Source: Nautilus pompilius (Eukaryota > Mollusca > Cephalopoda > Nautilida > Nautilidae). Taken from it: DNA of 64,000 nt. Positions 1 to 10,968 of the stretch are shown piece by piece (position 1 is the stretch's first letter; every line of letters starts with the position of its first letter). Made by a program: the position numbers and the translations under genes. A model generated the notes under the pieces. It had not been told where the DNA came from and did not search any database. It worked only from the letters and a program-made list of their open reading frames with translations. The stretch is taken from positions 124,001 through 188,000 of the forward strand of contig JACATO010001061.1 in the NCBI GenBank assembly GCA_018389105.1, read 5' to 3'.

Positions 1-561
1 TATATTATGTAATGAGTCTATTATATAGGCCTTTTAAAGATTGTTTCCAAACTTCTTTTCATAGCAACAGTGACATTAACAAACAGAATTCATCCATGTG
101 TAACCAATAATCTTGAAGAATCATTTTAACTTGGTTACAAAAAAAAAACAATTTTTGAAAATCTACAAATAATTTTTTTTTTTTAAATTAGATTTATTTT
201 GGTGTTTTTATAACACCATTTAACTAATCACATGAAAATAAAATATTTACAACTATTCAAAAAAGAAAAGTTTTTTTCTCAATATATGCACACATTTTTT
301 TTAACAAAAAATACTTAAATCCTTTTAGCAGCAGAAAGACTTTTTTTGGGGGGGAATTTTAAAATAATATGGACCTTTAAAAGTTCACCAAATCAGGGAG
401 CTTTCTGCTAAATTCAGGAAAGGCGACATGCATGTTATAAAAATTTGAAAAATGTATACAGATAATTCAACAGATGTCTTTACAGTGCTTGCTGTTAACT
501 TTGTTGTTGTTTCTATCTTTTCAGGTTTGTTTCATAAACAATAAAAGGACAGACTACTTAC
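1..561. other. intron at the left edge
   Basis: AT-rich with several T and A runs and an eight-G run near 349. No exon recognised; the next exon should start in phase 0 left of the window. Confidence 0.5.
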
Positions 562-658
562 CAAAAATGAACCTGACCTGCTTTTAAGTACAAAAGTTCC
601 CTTCAAAAACTCAACAGTATTAATTGAGTTGTTGTCATTTCTGTTATAAACAGTCAGT
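562..658 (-). CDS. SVEP1-like exon 28 (probable): second X-like region, continued
   Basis: 97 bp, phase 2 to 0; acceptor TTTATATTTTTAG at 661-659, strong donor TTTTTG/GTAAGT. It encodes RLTVYNRNDNNSINTVEF then LKGTFVLKSRSGSFL, and joins exon 27 in frame. The strand-rich, N-glycosylation-containing sequence parallels the start of exon 5 (INALYTFEVGANETNS). Short and without a named domain, so less certain than the others. Confidence 0.55.
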
Positions 659-2071
659 CTAAAAATATAAAATATATGATCATTCCATAAATGTCCAGCA
701 AAAAAGGTTTAATATCATACCACCATATCTTAACAAAGTACCCCACAAAAGTAAGTCAGGATCTATGATGTAAATCTTAAACCAGCGGTAGTTAGCCAAG
801 AGCAGATTTGATGGTTTCACAAACTCATGATACAAGCTGTGGAAGAGAACCCATGAAGGCCACATTTGAAAATGTTCACACAAGAACAGCTATTGGACCA
901 CAGAATTCTGTAGTGAACTGCCTACAAGTGCTCCTTCAAAGTGTTTTAAACAAACAGTGGAATCACTTTAAAAACAACAGTACAGTTATTCAAACAAAAA
1001 TAAACAACTTCCACATATGTTACTGAAGTTTCTGGTAGGTAGGTAGTACAAAACTAAAATAGATGCATAATCAGTGAAAATCACATATGAATGCCAGATA
1101 TGCAACAAAATACATTTTACTCACAGTATCATAACAGTAAAAAAATGCCAAAATCTGATCATCAAATTATACGGAGAAAAGAATTTTTTTTTTTTAACAG
1201 ATGAATGGATATTTAGTCTGTTGACACAAATTTATTTGGAACTGCAAGTATCCATAGGTCTATGTAAGAGAATGATGTACAGTATATGGATGTAGTGCTA
1301 TCATAGCATTGGCAAAACAGGCCTCGTGGATGTACTGGCCTCTACATGCTGCAGACTAGCACCACAAATCTCATTTTTACCTAATCAATGATTTGTCTTG
1401 GTATGCTATAATTACTACATTATAGCATTATTTGCATTTGGTTAGATGATGTGGCTTGCATATTTAATAAATTTAGGCCCCATTATGAAAAATAGAAAAT
1501 TGCAACACATTTAGCACCTGGCCTAAAAATTTGTATCCTGGAATTCTTAGTAACCTGGGTGTCTCAATATACATATCTGTATGCTTGCCTTTATTGGTTG
1601 TAATGGGCTAACCTGCATCTATTGGCCAATAGATAACCTTAGAAAATGAAGCACTACATTACTTCACCTTTAATTTTCAAAATTTTTCCAGGTTTCCCAG
1701 AGGTGTATGCCTTTGAATCTAGTACCTTTACTTCAAAAAATTGTAAAATGAATCTTATACTATTCAAATACAAACTGTTATCATTGCTAAATTTAGAGTG
1801 CATTATTATCGGCAGATTCAATGTTTCACAAACAACAGAGCTCAAAACAGGCAATAAAAATTTTATTTTAGTATAAACAATTCTAACTGTATAAAAGCAT
1901 GATTTTTCCTATTTTTTATGATGTGTAAAGAATTAATAGATGTGTATTATCAGATGAGATATGAATATGGTAGCCAAATATTTTCCATGCTAACAAGTAA
2001 TTTTTATATGCTGTAAAATATGGAAAACTCTTAGTTTTAATTAACAGAATGTGTGAAAAACAAATATTTAC
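659..2071. other. 1.4-kb intron
   Basis: Featureless AT-rich sequence. A minus-strand open stretch at 1840-1668 with a usable acceptor was considered and set aside. Confidence 0.5.
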
Positions 2072-2321
2072 CTTGATTTGTTTAAGGCAATTTTAAAGAA
2101 GAGTGAAGTGAATGACAGACACTTGGCTGTAACATCAAGGTTTTGGCAGCTTTCTGTCACTTTTCCCTGACAGAAATCATTCCACTTTTTGTGCAAGTCA
2201 TTCAGAAGGTTCTTCGTACTATTTATAACAAACTTTGTTACTGCACCATCTTTAGTACACACAGGAGTGTTTAATGATGCATTAAATGACATTTTCAATC
2301 TAAAATTAAGATGTTTTTTCT
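2072..2321 (-). CDS. SVEP1-like exon 27: second X-like region, first half
   Basis: 250 bp, phase 1 to 2; acceptor GTTTTAATTTTCAG at 2324-2322, donor TCAAG/GTAAAT. It encodes EKKHLNFRLKMSFNASLNT, PVCTKDGAVTKF, NLLNDLHKKWNDFCQ, ESCQNLDVTAKC and SLFFKIALNKS. A closer AG at 2300 (AATTTTAG) would give phase 2 and not join exon 26, so the upstream acceptor was chosen. Layout resembles exon 4: strand with one Cys, amphipathic helix ending in Cys, then a strand pair. Confidence 0.75.
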
Positions 2322-3346
2322 CTGAAAATTAAAACAAAAAGAATGATTAAAACATATATAAAAGAAACCAAATCACCAAAGGTAAATAATGTATGAAAAG
2401 TATAAACCAATGTTTTTTTAACTATGCACATTTTCACATAATTAATACTAATAAATTATCCTTTTAAGTCATTTTACACAAAAACAGTGTTCCATCAAGT
2501 ATTTAAAATATGCAGGTTATCAAATTTAGATCATGTAATGTATTAATCAAGTAGTTTAAGACATTTCATTAAGAACATGAGCCGGAATTAAACAAAACTG
2601 CAGAGAATACCACAAGTTCCCATATTTTTATGTCAAAGAATATAAAATAATACAATTGTGGATGTTTTCTGCTTACATTTTATCAAACTTTAATAATGAA
2701 ATAAATATTTTTATAGAGTCCTTATTTTACAAAAAAAAAAAATAAACTGTATAAAATATGAAACAATGTAAAGTAAATATACATTTTGATTTGTCCATTC
2801 TTCTTTCCAAGCCAATATTATCATCACGGGTTTATAATTCCTGCACCAACGTTTGTAATATTAGACTTTCCACAACATCCTTTGTCATATTCAGAATTTC
2901 TTCAGATGCACAGTGAGGTGTAGATAATCTTAGATAGTTAAACAGTTTTGCAGTTGAGTTTTGCTGATATTCAGACTGATTATCTCAAAATAATTCAGGT
3001 AATTACAAGTTCTGCTAAATGTACAATGCAAAGGTTTTATAAGATGGAAAACAGGGACTATGGCAAAGTTTTCACACACTTCAGTTGACTTTTTCCAACA
3101 AAGAATGACAATATAATTAAAGACTCCATGAATTTTTTAAGATTTAAGTTCAATCCAATACAAATTACTGATTGAAAACAAACTGATCGCACAGCTAACT
3201 ATAAAAAAATATCTGTCACTTTAAAAGATTTCAGTTAATCTGCATAGTTTCATCCCGTAACAGAAATGATTAAACAACAACTAAATTATCTTCCAGTTAG
3301 TAAAGATAAAGCTAATTAAAAGGTTACAATATGATAACATGATAAC

Positions 3347-4051
3347 CAGTGATGGAAATGGGGAGGAGGTACACAGGGGTACAGCGTTCCCCTACTTTTC
3401 AGTTTTTCTGCATGTCACCACAACGTGCAAGACTTCAAACTGATCGTCTCTCAACTCCTCTATTTACTAAGTTGGTGGGACCTCCTCTGTCAAAATTCAA
3501 ACCCCAAAGACCATGAAAGGAGATGGCTTCATTCGTGGCAGGAGGCGTGCTGAGGAAACGGCATGCAGGAAGAAAGAGGTGGTGACAGAAAAAAAATGGA
3601 GATTATATACCATTATGGAACATTCTGTAATGTAAACTGGAGTGTGTGTTTGTTCATTAATAAATAAGTAGAAATTTCAGAAATGTAGATTGTACTTACA
3701 TCTATATATCGGCTGGTCATCGTACGTATATAGTACATATAGCTAGATTTTTTGTAAAGTTGTAAACTGTACACTATTACTATTCTCAATAAATTTATGA
3801 ATAATCTGAAGAAAATTTTATTTTTCCAAAATATATATTTGTTATACCTACCTTCATTTGATCGAGTTACTGATGCAGTGTGCATGTAATCACCATAACC
3901 AGGGTATATAGGCTCAAAATGGCCCTGAAATTTACCATATTACAAAAAATTTCTCAAGGGGGGGGGCTTATAGCATTTACCCCCTTTCCTTCCCAACCTG
4001 TCTCATGGACCTTTGTGTGCCCCTACTTCATAAAACCCATTTCCATCAGTG
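3347..4051. mobile_element. 705-bp non-autonomous hAT-type element
   Basis: Inverted ends CAGTGATGGAAATGGG (left) and CACTGATGGAAATGGG (right, reversed), 15 of 16 matching. They are flanked by 8-bp direct repeats ATGATAAC (3339-3346) and ATAATAAC (4052-4059), 7 of 8 matching. An 8-bp duplication is the hAT hallmark. No transposase motif lies inside; the interior instead holds two exon-like segments on the minus strand (3924-3852 and 3549-3497). Confidence 0.75.
3497..3924 (-). pseudogene. captured gene fragment: two spliceable exons inside a hAT element
   Basis: On the minus strand, an acceptor (GTAAATTTCAG) at 3926-3925 opens a 73-bp frame from 3924 to 3852, reading GHFEPIYPGYGDYM and HTASVTRSNE. 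It ends at a good donor (GAAG/GTAGGT). A 302-bp intron ends in a strong pyrimidine tract (CCGTTTCCTCAG) at 3550, and the frame continues at 3549-3497 as ARLLPRMKPSPFMVFGV then TGA. Both exons lie between the element's inverted ends. This looks like the last two coding exons of a host gene carried by the transposon. I do not recognise the protein; Tyr/Pro-rich short motifs recall ciliary microtubule-associated proteins, but that is a guess. Confidence 0.45.
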
Positions 4052-4375
4052 ATAATAACTTTTATTCTTGTTTGTATACAATCATTTATATTTTTCTAAT
4101 AAATCATACTTTGACTTCTTACTACCTAATTAACTCATCTTCATTCTTTATTATATTCTATAGACCATATGGCCACTTCAGTTTGTGGTAGTAAAGACAT
4201 TTGTAGTGTTTTCATTATTAGGATGATTTAATGGAAAACAAACAAATGGCAATGAACTCAAAAATAATTGAATTTAAAAAATTAATTTGTAAATGAAACA
4301 CCCTACTACAAAGAAAGAAAGTACAACTTTTAAGTAAACATCTTAATTTATTTGGTTACCATAACATTAATTCTT

Positions 4376-5030
4376 GCAGTATGTTTCTTATAAATCCCAA
4401 ACCATAATGCAGACACTAATAGAAGGGTATACACAGGGGATCATGGAGAATGCATTACCAGAATTTGCAGATTTTTCCTCCACGGTTGGGGTGCACCATT
4501 TTAAATGTTTTGATGTCACCTCTGACATATTTCCCTTTGTACCTAAGTTTACTATGCTGTCAGATGTGCCATTTTGCCTGCGAACAGAGTTTCTCTCAAA
4601 CACTGCATAGTACTTCCAGAGTTCTTCTATAGCAACAAATGTAGTAATGCTTAGTCTTTTGCACAAAGGGTCAGAGTTTGACAAACTTCTATGGCATGGT
4701 TTTGTTTTTACTCTTCTTACCACCAGGCTACACAGGTTTCCTCCATTTTCCTTCCATATCTAAAAAATTAAGAATTCTAGAAGGAATTTGTCTGCCAAAG
4801 TCAGAAGTGATAGCTCCAGGTGGTGCAAGACTGGCAACAATGCTTCCTAGCAAACATACTCCGTAACCAAAGTTGTTTCCCTGGTAGGCATTCATGTACA
4901 AAAAAGGGAAAATGTAATGCTGTAGGAATGACCATCTGTGGAACCACTGGTACTAAGAACAGCATTCAACAACATATTCTTGTCATCCTCTGCAGCCAGT
5001 TACATGCAGCTTCATGCCATGTGTAATGTT
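4376..5030. repeat. dispersed repeat, copy A
   Basis: Less AT-rich than its surroundings, and 4430-4610 is related to 59570-59720. A 111-codon minus-strand open stretch (4723-4388) has a transposon-like feel but no domain that I recognise. Boundaries are approximate. Confidence 0.45.
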
Positions 5031-5430
5031 TAGAAGCAGCAAACATTGAAAACACTTAGTTAAATGTATTCATCAAAATATTAATAACTTTTTGTTTCAG
5101 TAAACTGGTGATAAATTCTTTCCAATTAGAGTTGCATAAATTTCAGAAGAAAATGATTTTTTAAAATTGATATCCATTTATGTTATTAGTAGCACTATTA
5201 TTTATCACTTACCTATTTTTTCTGCTTTGTTAAAATAGTACAGTACACTATTAAGACTGCATACAGCTTAGACAGAGAAATGTCCAATATTAACAGATTT
5301 TTTCTAAACAGCAAACATTCAGTCTGCTAATTAAGATTTTTAAAAAATTAAACACTATTATTTCCTATCAGAATGTAGAGTACAGTCTTTTTAAAATTAT
5401 CTTAACAGACAACAATAATTACTTTCTTAC

Positions 5431-5616
5431 CCCCACACGGTGGTAGTACATATTTTAAAAAACGTTCATGCCAATTATAGAGCCCCAGCTTTCCACAATG
5501 GAGGACATTAGGAAGTGGTCTGGATAAAGCTTGTCCCACTGGACACTCAACATCACACAGCCCACAACTACAGCTAGTCAGCCTGGCTCCCAATGATTGA
5601 TAAGAACAGTTGTCAT
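5431..5616 (-). CDS. SVEP1-like exon 26: sushi-like Cys-rich exon
   Basis: 186 bp, phase 1 to 1; acceptor ATATGATTTCAG, donor GTGGGG/GTAAGA. The 62 residues begin YDNCSYQSLGARLTSCSCGL, continue CDVECPVGQALSRPLPNVLHC, and end LYNWHERFLKYVLPPCG. The closing 'C...G-x-Y-x-W...P-x-C' resembles a sushi domain, but with extra cysteines (CSCGLC) near the start. Its position after HYR and before an X-like region parallels exon 3. Confidence 0.75.
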
Positions 5617-7559
5617 CTGAAATCATATTGAAAACAGTCATTCAAAATTTAGTTGGTCATTTATGCCTTTTTCCTAAAGCGATTTGCATAGAGAAACTCA
5701 TACAGATGTTTGGGAAACAAAATATGTAAGAAAAATAAATTCTTTGGTTTTATATGAAAATTATCTCAAAGAAGTTCAAGTCTGAAAAATTTTCAGATGT
5801 GTCATTTTTAAAACACTATATGAAATGGTCAATGATACTCATTTTACTTTCTGACCTCAAACTGTTCTGTTCCCAGCAAACAAAAAGTAAAAAAAAAATA
5901 CTAGCTAGCATGAAGTTAATTTCAATAAATGATTGGGTGTTGGGACTGCCTTGATTCCAAACTAGTAATTTTCTAATTTTTTAAATAGAAAATCATGAAT
6001 CAGTGGAACTGAAGGCTGTAAAAGCATGAAACAATGCTCTTGGGTTATTGTATAAGACTAAATGGCTTTCTGCCTCTTTGTAATAACTAAATTAAAGTTC
6101 TGTTTTGTAAAATTTCTAAGTACTAGAAAGTTTAAAAGAACAACAAAAATATATGCATTAACAAACCAAATTCTAACCCAGTGGTAATAGTTTTTCTAAT
6201 TGTTGCAAGATACTAGAAATAAAAACAAAAAAATCAATAATTATATGTTGCAAATCCCTGTTACAATGGATATTGGTCATTCACTAGCTCCTGACTCACT
6301 TATAATTTGGTTTAAGATGCACAAATCCCAAACAACTGATAAATAACACTTTCTACCATTAAGTATCAATTACCAGAAGTGAAACAAAGCAAAATTAAAT
6401 TTACCCATACACAGAACAAACTCTCAAATCCAAAATGCTCAGGACCTGGGCCATTTTGGATTTTGGGATGTACATTTAATGTGATTGCCCATCATAGACA
6501 CTTTATATAAATCACTAATTTTTGGGTGGTGCTATGTTTTTTGGTTGTCCATGGCTTCCATTGTATCACACTCAGCATAAAATGGCAATATTTTATCTTT
6601 CTGTCTTTTCAGATCATAAATTGTTGTTGTACCAACATATACGCCTCACACAGCTGCTTGACTGTTGCACTACAATCTAGTTTCTTAAGTAACTTTACTT
6701 TCTTAGTAATACTTAGTGCACAATGCTTCTTCTTACTTTTAAAATGTTTTCCTTATCCATGTCTCCTTTTCTTTTGAACAAGATGAGGGGGCCAAAACAA
6801 TAGAATAAACACAATGGAAAAAGCAGCATACAAAAGGGTCAGATCACAAGTTCAGATGTAAACACAGCTGGGACCCATAATGCCACCAAAACAGTGGCTG
6901 ACCAACAACTAATCTGCAGTACCACCAAAATGAAGCTGCAGGGCTGAGAATAACCAACACACGTCGGTTTCTGGGAGTCTATTCAAAATAAACTTTTTGA
7001 ATCTTATATGGAATATTTTTTAAAGCTTTTGATTTTGGGAGTTTTTCAGTTTTTGAGATTTCAGAGTTGAGAGTCTGCACTGTATAAATTAAGCTACATG
7101 TCTGGATTTTCTCCTTGCAGTTAATCAGTAATTTTAGTTTAAAGGACCAATTGAGTTCTAGCAAATTTGCAAACTTGAACATGCTCATAAAAATCTTTCA
7201 AAGTTTTCTGGAACAAGTTTAGAAAAATTCCTGTCCAACTCAAATTTTATCAACATACCTTATTTTTTCCTCTTAAAACTAATGTACAAAATTTACTTCT
7301 AACATTAGCTCAATAACTATGCATTACAAGTGGAGCATAATTTTTAGAACAAATGTAAGTATCCTGGTTATTCTGTTTTTTTTCCATTTAATTTAGAAAT
7401 AGTAGTTCTGCATCTTTTCTTGTTTTTTTGCTGATAACCTTTACATATGAAGAATGGAATAATATGGTCTCCATAACTACAACTTCAGCAAACAGCACAA
7501 CAAATGTTTTGTATTAAAAAGATAACTTACACAGATAATACAAACCCTTTGTTACTTAC
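5617..7559. other. 1.9-kb intron
   Basis: Contains the Tigger-type deletion element (6410-7084). 5640-6400 and 7090-7550 are plain AT-rich. Confidence 0.6.
6410..7084 (-). mobile_element. Tigger/pogo internal-deletion element
   Basis: About 670 bp with imperfect inverted ends: left CAGAACAAACTCTCAA, right reversed CAGTGCAGACTCTCAA, with TA at the right edge. The minus strand between about 6780 and 6536 encodes the N-terminal psq/CENPB-type helix-turn-helix of a Tigger transposase: SITKKVKLLKKLDCSATVKQ, then CEAYVGTTTIYDLKRQKDKI and LPFYAECD. A stop follows; the rest of the transposase is missing. The HTH frame is intact over about 70 codons. Confidence 0.75.
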
Positions 7560-7655
7560 ATTTCACATACAACTTTGACCGACAATCTGCATAGTTTCCA
7601 ACAGCATTTTTTGCAATAGAAATGACTTGATATGAACCCCACTGAAAAGAGTTTT
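7560..7655 (-). CDS. SVEP1-like exon 25: HYR-like domain, second half
   Basis: 96 bp, phase 1 to 1; acceptor TTTTCTTTGTAG, donor AAAT/GTAAGT. It encodes ENSFQWGSYQVISIAKNAVG, NYADCRSKLYVK. 'G-x-Y-x-V-x-x-x-A-x-N-x-x-G-N-x-A-x-C-x-F/L-x-V' is the C-terminal signature of HYR domains. Only 32 codons and absent from simple ORF searches; accepted on motif plus phase. Confidence 0.8.
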
Positions 7656-7867
7656 CTACAAAGAAAATTATAAAAAAAGAGGAACATTTACCTTGGTGAA
7701 ACAGATAAGAAAAACAAACTACAAATTAGATTTTTTTTGTTCCTTTTTACCACAACCTGCCTCGTACTATCATGTAAGCTATACAATGACAAAGAATCAA
7801 ATTTACATACAAATAGAATAAATCATTTGAAATGACTAGAAAATAAAACAAAAGATTTCATACATAC

Positions 7868-7999
7868 CTGGCATTAAGCTCAGAGTTACAGGATCATCAC
7901 TTCTTGGTGTCTTCAGGCTAATATTAACAACACCTGTATTGCTGAGGTAGAACTGATCATTTTCATTACAGTAGTGAAAAGATGGCAAGATTTTATCAC
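7868..7999 (-). CDS. SVEP1-like exon 24: HYR-like domain, first half
   Basis: 132 bp, phase 1 to 1; acceptor AAATACAG, donor CCAG/GTATGT. It encodes GDKILPSFHYCNENDQFYLS, then a strand-rich NTGVVNISLKTPRSDDPVTL. With exon 25 it makes a HYR-type module. The first-half cysteine (HYC) is the partner of the ADC of exon 25. Confidence 0.72.
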
Positions 8000-8416
8000 C
8001 TGTATTTTTTATTTTAGAAAAAGAAAAACACAAAATTGTTTATCCAAGTAAAATTAAAAGAACAACAGAGTCTTGTATGGTTCTTTTTATTTCTCCTTAA
8101 CTATAGTAAGAAATACAGTAAAGTGCTAATATAATCTTAGACTTGCTCATCTTTGGTAATTACAGGTAACCTATTGGTGCGCCAATATAACATGAAGTCT
8201 ATTTATATTCACCTCATTTCAAAATCTTGATATTTCAGAAAAATCTAGACTGTCAAAATTTTATCAACTGAAGTAAAAAAAAGCTGATATACACCACAAA
8301 AAATGGGTTTAAAGAGATACAGGAGTTAACAGAATCAGGCACTAATGATTAATGTACATTAAAAAGAAAGAAGAAAAATGTCATGAATACAGTGAAAGGA
8401 AGAAAACAATGAATAC
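8000..8416. other. 417-bp intron
   Basis: Plain AT-rich intron. Confidence 0.6.
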
Positions 8417-8649
8417 CTAATGGTTTACTTGGTCCACCGCCTAATCCAAATTTGGAATTAGCTTCACTTGGCACTTTCTTCTGTACACCTTTTCCAATCG
8501 CATAATCTCCCCAGGATGCCAATAAATCTTCCTTTTGAAAAAGTTTTATTGTTGAGGGATCTTTTATTTCCTTAAACTCAATCACTGTATTCCAAATGTA
8601 GACTTTGGAAATACAACCAGAAAAATTTTTTCCAAGAAATACAGTAGCA
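8417..8649 (-). CDS. SVEP1-like exon 23: pentraxin/LamG-like domain, part 3
   Basis: 233 bp, phase 2 to 1; acceptor ACATTTTCAG, donor CATTAG/GTATTC. It starts NATVFLGKNFSGCISKVYIW, the 'L-G-x-x-F-x-G-x-I-x-x-V-x-I-W-x-x-x-L' signature of the pentraxin C-terminal strands. A linker with LASWGDYAIGKGVQKK and a Gly-rich LGGGPSKPL follows. 'W-x-x-Y' near the end recalls the closing strand of pentraxins. Confidence 0.85.
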
Positions 8650-9734
8650 CTGAAAATGTTATAAAAATTCAAATGAGACATCTATACTAAACCGTACTTA
8701 TGGAGTTCAGTACATGGAGGTGATGCGTGTTAGCAGGGCCACTAAAAGTAATCATGGCAAATGTTAAAGCCATTTATAATTCTTCTTCTTTCTGCTAACA
8801 GAATCAGTGACATATAAAATACATTTCTAGAAGCTATGAAAGTTCCTAATGCCAATTCACTTAGAAATTACTATATAAAAGTGGATTTAATAGATCTGAA
8901 CCAATTAGAAGCTAGAGACAAATTATTTTCATTTTTGAGATCATAGAATTCTGCAGTATAAAAATACAGACAGGGTATTTATAAAGTCTTTGAGGAATTT
9001 CAATGTTTAATATTTAATAACTGCTAAATGGAGATTTTATCAATTTCTGTTTTGCTGTAAAGCCAAAATAGTGACACTCAAGAAGAATAACTGTTTGTGG
9101 CTTACTGGACTGCAGCCAGTTACTGCGGTAAAAGAAAGGTTTAAGACAAATTACAACAAAAATCTACCATTTGACAACTCTATCAAAAGTTGGATGAGGA
9201 AGTTGAAAGAAACAGGCTCAGTTAAAGATAAAATCTGTTCATGAAGCAGCATTTTTGAGAAGTCAATGGAAATCACTTCATTTTGCCTAAACAAAAATCA
9301 TTAGCATTTCTTAAGCAAAAGTTCATAAAATTTTGCATCATTGAAGCAGTTATCAGTCACACCAAACTCCAATAACAAAAGCTGAAGAATAGGACTGAAC
9401 AATATCAGATATGTATGGTCAAGGACTCATTTCTGCATCACTGAAACATTTTAAGTCTATAACCTTCTAATACAATTTTTTTGTTCAACCTTCTATAATT
9501 AAATGTTTATTAAGGATTTAAACCTCTCAAAGACTTCATCAATAGCTTGTGTGCACACACATTTAGACATACTACATAGAAGAAACATGCCAAACAGTTT
9601 GCTTTGAATATTCATTGTATCCCATTAAGTATAACATTTGACTTTGATAGACACCTATTATTTTATTTTTAAAAGTTTGTTTGCTATCAATAATAAAACA
9701 GAAATAGACATTCATACAAGTATACAATACATAC
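8650..9734. other. 1.1-kb intron
   Basis: More than half is the mariner-like MITE at 8971-9550. Confidence 0.6.
8971..9550 (+). mobile_element. mariner/IS630-like MITE with HTH remnant
   Basis: Imperfect inverted ends: left GGGTATTTATAAAGTCTTTG, right reversed AGCTATTGATGAAGTCTTTG, each followed by AGGAATTT or AGAGGTTT. The plus strand near 9176-9232 reads NSIKSWMRKLKETGSVKDK, the first HTH of an IS630/mariner-type transposase ('V-x-x-W-x-x-x-F-x-x-T-G-S-V-x-x-K'). No catalytic region remains. Confidence 0.6.
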
Positions 9735-9956
9735 TTTAAGTTTCCTTGCAAAGGTGGAAATCTGTGACTGGTTTCTCCACTGTTTGCATCCAAAGAAACC
9801 TTAGCATTTCCATTTGTATTCCAACTCCAAAGAAGATAATTCCAACCACCTCCATTTGCTGAAATTATGTTACTAAATGGAATTTCAATAGAGGTGTTTT
9901 TGTTTTCAAACCTGACAATTTTCTCAGTTATTTCAAGTGTTTGCTGGCCATCTCTC
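9735..9956 (-). CDS. SVEP1-like exon 22: pentraxin/LamG-like domain, part 2
   Basis: 222 bp, phase 2 to 2; acceptor CATTCTCTTTAG, donor TTAAA/GTATGT. The central part of the jelly-roll domain: RDGQQTLEITEKIVRFENKN, then GGGWNYLLWSWNTNGNAKVS and LDANSGETSHRF. The 'H/N-Y-x-x-x-W-x-x-x-x-G-x-x-x-x-x-x-D-G'-like stretch is typical of pentraxin/LamG folds. The two calcium-binding Asp/Glu clusters of true pentraxins are not obvious. Confidence 0.82.
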
Positions 9957-10968
9957 CTAAAGAGAATGAATAAGAGTGGTATTTGCAGAGAAAAAGAATA
10001 CATTACAAGAAATAACAGCATAGGTAAAAAAAATCTCAATAGAACAACTATTGTATGTGTGAGTTTAAGTGTATGTTCTTTCTTATTTTCATATTAACTA
10101 TTAAAACAGTTAATGATAGATTACATATTGCATCTCAATTTCAAACTTTATTTGTTAACAGTTAGCTGGCCATTTTCTGTCTTTTCCCACTGGTTGCACC
10201 AAGGTATCATTTCTGTGATACTTAATGATGTGAGGTCATCAGTTTCATTAATTTTACCATGGAATGTGCTTCTTTTAGACAGTCTTTTCATTTTTATGTC
10301 TGTTACATCAGATGTGAAAGACAACAATCAAGCAGTTTGGTAAATTAAAATATTTTCGTTCAAAAAATTTTTTAACAAAAATATACTTACTAAGGATCTT
10401 TATTACATTAATTGTTGAATTATGATTCTTAGATAATACATTTCTTAACTTCCTATCTGGAAGGTTTGAAAAGTTTAATAACTATAACAATGAAATAATT
10501 TCATATTTACGCAAGTTTTCTGAAATTGTAACTTCTAAATCAAAGGATTTTGTAGAAATAATTTATTTCACATCAAAGTAATAAATAAAGATTTGCATAG
10601 TATTTTCAAGGGAAATAAAATATCATATCAAATTAGATCAGTACCACTGATGCAGCCTGTAATGGTTATTATTTTTTACTAAACTTCTAATTTAGCACAC
10701 AAACTTGTGTGACACAGTCACCTGAACACCTTGCATCAACAGACAAGTCAGCTTGCTACCATCTTTTGTCTGTAAGCCACAGAAGAATATTGTACTGAAT
10801 TTAAGACGACCTCAAATTAATAAAGGAAAAGACATTCCAAGAACTAGTTTAGATTTTCATAAATTTCAGATTAAAATAATATTAAAGAGAGTTCTGAGGT
10901 TATATTCCTTAGGCAAAAAATACTTATATTTTTACTCTCTAAAAATATTTTAAAATGCTCTTCCTTAC
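9957..10968. other. 1.0-kb intron
   Basis: A less AT-rich patch at 10140-10340 has no recognised identity. Otherwise plain. Confidence 0.5.

Larger units (their letters stand above)
2322..5430. other. 3.1-kb intron
   Basis: Contains the hAT-type element with two embedded exons (3347-4051) and a dispersed repeat (about 4376-5030). 2330-3340 shows nothing identifiable. Confidence 0.6.

Noticed and set aside
680-1026. Overlapping 67-72-codon open stretches on both strands.
   Set aside because: No domain or splice logic; shadow frames in low-complexity DNA.
1668-1840. Alternative exon after exon 27 (phase 2 to 1), reading SVVCETLNLPIIMHSKFS and onward.
   Set aside because: Splice sites are weaker (GAG acceptor, GTGAAG donor), and it cannot chain with the better exon at 658-562, which fits exon 27 directly.
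2072-2299. Exon 27 starting at the nearer acceptor (AG at 2300).
   Set aside because: It needs a phase 2 donor upstream, but exon 26 ends in phase 1; the acceptor at 2322 fits without a missing exon.
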